Shown: positions 1 through 5,606 of the stretch, piece after piece
Layout: every line of letters begins with the position of its first letter
How positions within the stretch are numbered: position 1 is the first letter of the stretch
Source of the DNA: an uncultured Flavobacteriales bacterium
Lineage (GTDB): Bacteria > Bacteroidota > Bacteroidia > Flavobacteriales_E > Vicingaceae
Direction: 5' to 3'
DNA length: 9,716 nucleotides
Assembly (NCBI GenBank): GCA_913059105.1
Contig: CAJXRL010000086.1
Location: 1 to 9,716, forward strand
Notes under the pieces: generated by a model
The model's database searches: none
Seen by the model: only the letters and a program-made list of their open reading frames with translations
Told to the model about the DNA's origin: nothing
Position numbers and translations under genes: made by a program

Positions 1-50
1 GATCTACACAGAGTAGATCGTCGGCAGCGTCAGATGTGTATAAGAGACAG
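1..50 (+). other. Illumina Nextera P5-side adapter with i5 index (artefact)
   Basis: This is synthetic sequence, not genome. Bases 1-9 are the 3' end of the P5 flow-cell oligo (GATCTACAC). Bases 10-17 (AGAGTAGA) match Illumina i5 index S504/N504. Bases 18-31 are the Nextera Read 1 tail (TCGTCGGCAGCGTC). Bases 32-50 are the 19-base Tn5 mosaic end AGATGTGTATAAGAGACAG. Genomic sequence begins at 51. The carboxylase reading frame runs into it without a stop, so any protein extended across 50 is chimeric. Confidence 0.98.
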
Positions 51-1168
51 CAGTTCATGATAAATCGAGCGGCCTTGTCTGCTGAATCTGAATAGATCAC
101 ACCGCCAAAATGCATCTCACCTGTTTTTGTTTTCACCAACTTTCTTTGATTGGCGACAATACCAACTGCCCAACCGTCAATTCGAGCATAACCACAAACT
201 ATCGTTTTACCATGCAATGCTTTGTATTCTTCAAATTCGCTGTTGTCTACCAAGCAGTTAATTACTTCTTTTACTTCGTATTGTTTGTTTCTATCGTAAG
301 GAATTTTACTGTAAAGTGCCTTTTCCTTTGTATTGGGTTTGGCCGGTTCAGCTCTATTAAATCCTGCTTTAGCGCTATCACCCATTTTATCCATAATGTT
401 TCGGATAGAAGTAAGGCAATCTTTATCGTCTTTGCTTTTGTAATCGGTTACACCTGAAATTTCACAATGCGTACTTGCGCCACCTAAGGTTTCATTATCA
501 ATATCTTCACCAATTGCTGCTTTCACTAAATAGGATCCCGCTAAGAAAATTGAGCCTGTTTTATCTACAATAAGAGCTTCGTCGCTCATAATAGGTAAAT
601 AGGCTCCACCAGCAACACAAGAACCCATTACCGCTGCAATTTGGCTAATTCCCATGCTGCTCATAACGGCGTTGTTTCGAAACATTCTACCAAAGTGCTC
701 TTTGTCTGGGAAAATTTCATCTTGCATCGGCAAGAAAACGCCCGCACTGTCCACCAAATAAATAATTGGCAATCTGTTTTCCATTGATATTTCTTGAGCT
801 CTTAAGTTCTTTTTTGCAGTAATTGGAAACCAAGCTCCTGCTTTAACGGTAGCATCATTAGCAACTATAATGCACAGTTTTTTAGAAACATAACCAATTT
901 TAACTACAACTCCGCCAGAAGGGCATCCGCCGTATTCTTCATACATTCCATCGCCAACAAAAGAGCCAATTTCTATGCAATTGTCTTTGTCATCTAGCAA
1001 AAAATCAATACGTTCCCGCGCAATTAACTTTCCTTTAGCATGTTGTTTATCAATCTTTTTCTGACCTCCACCTAAATTGATTTTCTCTTGCTTTCTGTTC
1101 AAATCAGACAACATCATTCTCATGCTGTCATCATTCTTACTCTCTTCTATATCAATTTTTTGTGCCAT
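51..1168 (-). CDS. acyl-CoA carboxylase beta subunit, methylcrotonyl-CoA carboxylase type (partial, C-terminus missing)
   Basis: This is the carboxyltransferase subunit of a biotin-dependent acyl-CoA carboxylase, which moves CO2 from carboxybiotin to an acyl-CoA in the cytoplasm. Translation from the ATG at 1166-1168 gives 372 uninterrupted codons to the adapter junction; relatives are about 510-545 residues, so roughly the last third is lost. The N-terminal crotonase-like domain is complete. It has LVDSAG (138-143), the active-site glycine loop MGSCVAGGAY (181-190) and LGGASTHCEISGVTD (228-242). These read much more like methylcrotonyl-CoA carboxylase beta than propionyl-CoA carboxylase beta, pointing to leucine breakdown. 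The second domain begins near 293 and carries an extra basic segment, RKLVKTKTGEMHFGG (342-356), which I associate with Bacteroidota homologues. The start overlaps the WbqC-like gene by 17 bases, suggesting co-transcription. Other acyl-CoA substrates cannot be excluded. The alpha subunit is not in the window. Confidence 0.93.
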
Positions 1169-1784
1169 TTTTTATCGATTGATTAAGTTGTTTTAAATAC
1201 AGTTTACTTTCCGGTCCTAAGTTAAACAGCAAATCTAGAATACTCAAATTTGGAATGAAACCATGCTTGTCTTCAAACACTTGAATGTACTTGGGAATTG
1301 CAATGGATTCTAATTCAACCTTGTTTTTTGGGGTAATTGTGGTTCTCCAATCTGGAGCTTGTGATTCGTAAATTGATGTAAATTCTACGGTAGCTTTTAT
1401 TCCTATTATTTTATTAATCACTCTTTCAATGAGATGATTGCGTTTCAAGAGATTTATTTCTTTTGAAAAAATCAAAGGTTTAATTTCTTCTTCGTAAAAC
1501 TCAAAAAATGGAGAAGCACGATAAGCAGACTCAATAGATCTCCAGTGTAATTGCTGCCAGTCTTCGTCGTAACTAACTTCAATTTTTTCAATTAGAGTGT
1601 GGTTATTCCATTTCTTGACAGGCACGCTTAGACTTAATAGTCCATTTGCTCCATAGATCTCGAAGCGATTTCGATAGCTTTGCTTCATATAGTGCTCTTT
1701 AGCCTCAATATGGTATTCGTTGGTTGGAGTAATTATAGCAAATTGGAGGATGGGAGCAAAGTAAGACGAGGGTAGTGTGGGCAT
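1152..1784 (-). CDS. WbqC-family protein
   Basis: This is a complete 210-residue cytoplasmic protein with no signal peptide or membrane segment. It resembles the WbqC family, named from O-antigen clusters; biochemical function is unproven. Supporting motifs, numbered from the chosen ATG, are LPSSYFAPI near the N-terminus, KQSYRNRFEIYGANG (34-48), the YRASPFFEFY block (88-97), and YIQVFEDKHGFIPNLSILD (166-184), the family's conserved C-terminal stretch. I chose the ATG at 1782-1784 because homologues begin only a few residues before the PxxYF motif. An in-frame TTG at 1821-1823 would add 13 residues but would leave very little leader after the promoter-like box at 1840-1847. The last 17 bases overlap the start of the carboxylase beta gene in another frame. 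That pairing with a carboxylase is unexpected for a surface-polysaccharide protein and may be simple operon packing. Confidence 0.82.
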   Translation of the reverse strand: MPTLPSSYFAPILQFAIITPTNEYHIEAKEHYMKQSYRNRFEIYGANGLLSLSVPVKKWNNHTLIEKIEVSYDEDWQQLHWRSIESAYRASPFFEFYEEEIKPLIFSKEINLLKRNHLIERVINKIIGIKATVEFTSIYESQAPDWRTTITPKNKVELESIAIPKYIQVFEDKHGFIPNLSILDLLFNLGPESKLYLKQLNQSIKNGTKN

Positions 1785-1839
1785 TAATAGCGTTAGATTT
1801 TGAACTTTACAATAAGTAAGCAAGTAAAATAAAGAAATA

Positions 1840-1847
1840 CAAAATTA
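1840..1847 (-). promoter_or_regulatory. candidate Bacteroidota -7 promoter box upstream of the WbqC-like gene
   Basis: Read on the minus strand this is TAATTTTG, a full match to the Bacteroidota -7 consensus TAnnTTTG. It lies about 55 bases before the ATG at 1784, giving a leader of about 50 bases. No TTG is present 19-21 bases upstream, so the -33 element is not supported, and in AT-rich DNA the box alone could be chance. It would drive the WbqC-like and carboxylase genes separately from the caspase block. Confidence 0.3.
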
Positions 1848-1921
1848 CAGATTCGCACAACGAAACCTTGGTTTTTAGTAACAAGGGATGTCATATTTCT
1901 GTATCGGTAATCTTTAGAGGT

Positions 1922-2683
1922 TTAATTGAAATTTAACTTAAAGTAGCTTTCCCAATTTTTATCATTTAAATTGCCAAATATTGATTGTAAAAAAGAATAG
2001 CTATCCAATATAATCTGTTCTTCATTTTCGCTGTTTTGGAGCGAAACAATTAATTTTAATTGATCTTGAATGGATTGCTCATTTCCATTATAAAAAGTGA
2101 CCTTGGTCAATTTAGTAATTTCTCCATTTGCAGTATTAATTTTATAAAACTGCAACTCATTACTTTTCTCTTCATTTGGGAAAAGGAAGTTGTGGTCAAC
2201 TTTAATGGTATTATTTGAAAAACTTAACTCTCTCTTTTGTTTTGAGTTATCAACTATAAAAAACCGGATACTATTAAGGTCTTCTTTTTCACTAGGATTT
2301 AATATGAAAGACTCACTTTGGTTAAAGAATAAGTAACTGTTGCTTGCGAAATACCCATCTATTGACAAATAGGTGCTATCTTCAGAACCTCTAGAAGCGA
2401 TTAATTGTCTGCTAATTGGTGGTTGAAATAAATCAGAAACAGTTCCCGACGCACTACTAGTTTTAGGTGTTAACGATAGTTTATTCTTTCCATCAAAAAG
2501 GAAGCAACTCAAGCCAGAGGCTGTGAAGCTTAATACTTCGCTAGGGTCAATCTCATCACCTACAGCAATGTTTCTTTCTATTTTATTGGAATAAATATCG
2601 CCGGAGACATGAACTACTTTCAAGCCTTGGGCCAAAGAGCAAAAGGATATTAAGCTTGTAAATAGGAAATAAAATACCTTCAT
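1922..2683 (-). CDS. secreted protein with FecR-like N-terminal segment, function unknown
   Basis: This is a 253-residue exported protein without a firm family assignment. Residues 1-18 form a signal peptide with a hydrophobic core and SLA before Gln19, so signal peptidase I cleavage before Gln is expected; Cys15 is not in a usable lipobox. Residues 21-73 follow the pattern of FecR-type domains: VVHVSGDI, then AVGDEIDPSEVLSF, then a hydrophobic strand ending FLFDGKNKLSLTP. The rest (80-253) is polar, Ser/Asn/Glu-rich and probably beta-rich until the helical C-terminus; I recognise no catalytic motif. The ATG lies four bases after the caspase-gene stop (TAA-CACA-ATG), so the two are almost certainly co-transcribed. 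A FecR-like protein beside a caspase-family gene suggests an accessory or regulatory partner, but this is inference. The FecR likeness is by eye only. Confidence 0.85.
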   Translation of the reverse strand: MKVFYFLFTSLISFCSLAQGLKVVHVSGDIYSNKIERNIAVGDEIDPSEVLSFTASGLSCFLFDGKNKLSLTPKTSSASGTVSDLFQPPISRQLIASRGSEDSTYLSIDGYFASNSYLFFNQSESFILNPSEKEDLNSIRFFIVDNSKQKRELSFSNNTIKVDHNFLFPNEEKSNELQFYKINTANGEITKLTKVTFYNGNEQSIQDQLKLIVSLQNSENEEQIILDSYSFLQSIFGNLNDKNWESYFKLNFN

Positions 2684-2687
2684 TGTG

Positions 2688-4682
2688 TTAATCTTCTAGT
2701 TTAAAAATAAACTCTCCACCTTCATCACCAAGCCCACCTAATGGATTGCCAACCGGTGCTTGCTTTGTAACATTGGCAACATTTATTTTAACAAATTGTA
2801 CCAATTCGGAAACGGAGAATTCTTCTTTGTCATTCTTCTCTAAATACTCTGTCAAATACTTGTTGAAAGGGCTGCTTTCTCCTGAATTTCCGTCAGAAAC
2901 ATATTCTAACCTGCCAGATGCAAGGCCCCATCGAGATTTATAGCTTCCTACGTTGTCAGTATAACCCCTGTTGGAGTTATTAAACAATGAACCGGAAAAG
3001 CAGGCGTCAGCTACTAAAAAGATATGTTTTGAATTCACTTTTTTCATCAATTGCATCATAAAACTATTTGGCAGGTAGTCTCCATCTTGTCCTTTTTGGG
3101 CATCAACTGGAATCCAATATCCTTCTCCTAATTGGGCGTCAAAGTAACCGTGTCCTGAATAATAAATAATTACGTTATCATTTGGGCCTGCTTTGCTAAT
3201 TAGTTCTTTAAATCCGTTAATAATTCCTTGTCGATCAGCATTTTCATTTTTCACTTCAATTACATTGGAAGAGTCAAACCCATATTTATCCTCTAATATT
3301 TTTGTCAGTTTATTACCATCAGAAACTGCGTTGTTCAGAGGAGACCAATTTGTATACTTATCAATCGAAATTAATAACATGTGATTTTGTGATTCAAGTG
3401 ATAAAGAATTTAAGTCAAATTCTTTTCGAATGATAGTTATCCTTTTGACACTTGTGTTTTTGTTCACATCTGTCGCTTCAATGGCAACCCTGTTTTCTCC
3501 AATCGCTAAATTCATTTTTATGCTAAAGTCTCCAGTTGCAGATAAATTGGCTTTTTGTCCGTTTACTTTTACTTCAGAAACTCCAATGTTATCAATTACA
3601 AGCCCTTCAAGTGTAATCTCCTCTTGAGTTACGGAAACTTTATCTTTAGGAACCTTTGGATTGGTTAGAACAACCTGTGGAGGTGTTTTATCAGATTCGT
3701 CTTTAAATTCTATGTAAGGAGCTATATTTAAGCCCGATGTATTCCACAATTCAACTTTTCTAGATGCGTAACCTGTAACAGCGAGTAATTGCCCTGAAGG
3801 GTCAAATTTTATGGATGATAAAATTCCTTTTTCTCCGCGTTTTTTAGAATATAAATTGGCTTTACTCTCTACTTGCCATAAATCTAGTCGAAATAAATTT
3901 GTAGTAGATAAGTACTTACCATCCAGAGAGAAGGAAAGGTTGGTGTAAATTTTCTTACCTTTTTTATCATTTATTTTTAGCGGTTGAAAAGACAAATCCT
4001 TATCGGTGTAATATAAGTTCTTCTTATTGTCAGCTAATGCGATACGTTCTCCATTTTTAGATAAGACCAAACTAGTTGGAGTTTCTTTTAAATTGATGGT
4101 TTTTTTAATCGAATTGGAGTTTAGGTCATAGTTGATCAGCTCTTTGTTCGCCGTTATGATCCAAAAACTTTCAGAATTTTCATCGTATTTTAAGTCTACT
4201 ACAGTACTTTCAAGAGCTATCGTACTGGAGTCACTTTTAGAAAACAACATTATTTTTTGCCCAACAATTACTGCAACCCCAAAATTTTCATTTCTGTAGG
4301 GTGTAATAGCTGTAATATCTTCTTCAATGTATTCTAAGTTCTTGGTCAACGCAAACGCTCTCTTTTCAATATCATAGATGGAGTAATGCTTGTAGTGTTT
4401 ACCAAATATGTTATAACCGGAGACTAATACATTAGAAGGGTTTATAAAATGCAAATCAGTAATTAAATTGTACTTCGTTTTGAATGAGAAGTAAGGTTTT
4501 GCTGCTTGGTTTAAATACAGGCTCACATTTTTTGAAGATGCAGTAGCCATGTTTTTCCCATTGGGATTGAATGCAAGCTGAGTGACTTTGCCGTTAGTTG
4601 ATTTAACAACTTGTTGTTTCTTTATTTGGGAAAAAGAAGTAAAGCAAATGATAGACAGAAGGAGTGTTGTAAAGTATCTCAT
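2688..4682 (-). CDS. secreted WD40-repeat / Ig-like / caspase-family (C14) protease
   Basis: This is a 664-residue cysteine protease of the caspase/metacaspase clan with an N-terminal propeller. Domains in order: signal peptide 1-18 (SFS before Gln19); beta-propeller about 25-320 with WD40-like repeats, clearest at VTQLAFNPNGKNMATAS (33-49), LSFSLDGKYLST (249-260) and IKFDPSGQLLAVTG (291-304), each ending in a strand such as DLWQ or ELWN; an Ig-like, glucodextranase-B-like domain about 335-420 (GLVIDNIGVSEVKVNGQ); and the peptidase domain about 431-664. The catalytic dyad is intact: His511 in YYSGHGYF and Cys561 in VADACFSGS. Asp559, two residues before the Cys, matches the metacaspase position linked to Arg/Lys specificity; true caspases have QAC there. 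The C-terminal GDEGGEFIF motif is typical of bacterial members. The start ATG is three bases after the upstream beta-barrel gene. Export predicts activity in the periplasm or at the cell surface; substrate unknown. Confidence 0.92.
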   Translation of the reverse strand: MRYFTTLLLSIICFTSFSQIKKQQVVKSTNGKVTQLAFNPNGKNMATASSKNVSLYLNQAAKPYFSFKTKYNLITDLHFINPSNVLVSGYNIFGKHYKHYSIYDIEKRAFALTKNLEYIEEDITAITPYRNENFGVAVIVGQKIMLFSKSDSSTIALESTVVDLKYDENSESFWIITANKELINYDLNSNSIKKTINLKETPTSLVLSKNGERIALADNKKNLYYTDKDLSFQPLKINDKKGKKIYTNLSFSLDGKYLSTTNLFRLDLWQVESKANLYSKKRGEKGILSSIKFDPSGQLLAVTGYASRKVELWNTSGLNIAPYIEFKDESDKTPPQVVLTNPKVPKDKVSVTQEEITLEGLVIDNIGVSEVKVNGQKANLSATGDFSIKMNLAIGENRVAIEATDVNKNTSVKRITIIRKEFDLNSLSLESQNHMLLISIDKYTNWSPLNNAVSDGNKLTKILEDKYGFDSSNVIEVKNENADRQGIINGFKELISKAGPNDNVIIYYSGHGYFDAQLGEGYWIPVDAQKGQDGDYLPNSFMMQLMKKVNSKHIFLVADACFSGSLFNNSNRGYTDNVGSYKSRWGLASGRLEYVSDGNSGESSPFNKYLTEYLEKNDKEEFSVSELVQFVKINVANVTKQAPVGNPLGGLGDEGGEFIFKLED

Positions 4683-4685
4683 ATG

Positions 4686-5507
4686 TTAAAATATTTTGTA
4701 GCTTATTCCTATGCTCCCAAAGAAAGTTGGAAATCTTTCTTCAATTAGACTTTCTTGAAAAGTTGCACTTTTTTGGACATTTTCAGCAAATATCGTACTA
4801 GTTCCTCCGGCTCCGTCATCAAAGGAAACTTCACCAAAAAATTCTTCATTTAAAATTTCAAAGCTAACTTTGTTGTTAACAAGTGAAGTAATTAAAGTAG
4901 CTCTTATGTTTACAAAAAACGCAAACCGATTACTTAAATCTTGATCAACTCCTAATTCTAATGAGGTTATCACGCCATTATTCTTATCTAATCGATTAAT
5001 AATGATGCTTTCATTAGCTACATAACCTCCAAATTGATCAATGGGTTTAATAGAGGTTTCGTTATTATATGCTATATTGAACCCTAGATATGGCTTAGTG
5101 GCGTTTTGAGTGAACAAACTATATTTCAATCGCAGTCCAATTTGGAGTTCTCTGCTCTCGTAAGCAAAATCATCTATATAAACATATCCTAAGTTACTTG
5201 AGGCATCAAGAGGTTTTGCTTCGTATGAATACGTAGCCTGGTTTCCATTATCCGATATTGTTGTAAATTTTCCTAGATCGCTATCGTAAGATGCGCCTCC
5301 GTAGTTTCTGAAAAATAAAGTAGAAAAAACGCCAATACTGAAGTTTTTATTAATTTTTCTATCAATTTTTAGTCCACCACCGGTAATCTCTGCATCAAAA
5401 GTGGTAGAGCCCTCTATAGAGAGGGTCATTTTATTTGAAATTTGTTCTTGTGCTATTAAGGTAGTGGAGCAAAATACAAATGCTCCAACGAGTAAAATTA
5501 TTCTCAT
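4686..5507 (-). CDS. probable outer-membrane beta-barrel protein
   Basis: This 273-residue protein has a signal peptide (1-19, TLIA before Gln20). The mature part is rich in alternating hydrophobic/polar strands with Tyr, Phe, Gly and Asn, for example NFSIGVFSTLFFRNYGG (55-71), ELQIGLRLKYSLFT (110-123), PYLGFNIAYN (129-138) and RFAFFVNIRATL (194-205). It ends FFGSIGISYKIF, a final strand with a terminal aromatic as required for assembly by the BAM machinery. The overall look is that of the eight- to ten-stranded OmpA/PorT-like barrels common in Bacteroidota; I cannot assign transport or adhesion activity. The gene sits between the SpoIIE phosphatase and the caspase gene: 99 bases after the former and three bases before the latter (TAA-CAT-ATG). 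It may be the first gene of a three-gene unit from the promoter-like element at 5535-5565. It could be an anchor or exit route for the secreted caspase; that is inference. Confidence 0.82.
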   Translation of the reverse strand: MRIILLVGAFVFCSTTLIAQEQISNKMTLSIEGSTTFDAEITGGGLKIDRKINKNFSIGVFSTLFFRNYGGASYDSDLGKFTTISDNGNQATYSYEAKPLDASSNLGYVYIDDFAYESRELQIGLRLKYSLFTQNATKPYLGFNIAYNNETSIKPIDQFGGYVANESIIINRLDKNNGVITSLELGVDQDLSNRFAFFVNIRATLITSLVNNKVSFEILNEEFFGEVSFDDGAGGTSTIFAENVQKSATFQESLIEERFPTFFGSIGISYKIF

Positions 5508-5534
5508 AAATAGAGGAAATTATGTTTGTTCAAA

Positions 5535-5565
5535 AAAACTTAACTTAGAGCATGTTGTCAAGCAA
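5535..5565 (-). promoter_or_regulatory. candidate Bacteroidota promoter upstream of the beta-barrel gene
   Basis: On the minus strand, TTG at 5565-5563 is followed after exactly 20 bases by TAAGTTTT at 5542-5535. This is 7 of 8 consistent with TAnnTTTG, and the spacing matches the 19-21 bases expected between -33 and -7 elements in Bacteroidota. The predicted start near 5528 leaves a leader of about 20 bases before the ATG at 5507. It falls in the only sizeable gap between the phosphatase and caspase genes, so the beta-barrel, caspase and FecR-like genes may be transcribed as a unit. No Shine-Dalgarno sequence precedes the ATG. Confidence 0.4.
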
Positions 5566-5606
5566 TTGAGAGAATTAGTCTAATAACTTATTAACAATTG
5601 TAAGAA

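Noticed and set aside
110..457. Plus-strand open frame opposite the carboxylase gene.
   Set aside because: It is antisense to a clear conserved protein and has no recognisable motif; the minus-strand frame explains the region.
1785..1823. Extended WbqC-like start at the TTG codon 1821-1823.
   Set aside because: Homologues begin close to the PxxYF motif, ATG at 1784 fits better, and the promoter-like box leaves too little leader for the TTG.
1866..1886. Possible intrinsic terminator between the FecR-like and WbqC-like genes (CCTTG/CAAGG arms, 11-base loop).
   Set aside because: The stem has only five pairs and is not followed by a solid T run on the minus strand; too weak to call.
2644..2646. 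Lipoprotein signal at Cys15 of the FecR-like protein (and Cys13 of the caspase).
   Set aside because: The residues before these Cys (ISF, SII) do not form a lipobox; cleavage before Gln is more convincing.
2688..4682. Caspase gene as part of an anti-phage abortive-infection system.
   Set aside because: The signal peptide places the protease outside the cytoplasm and no gasdermin, nuclease or nucleotide-sensor partner is present; an envelope role fits better.
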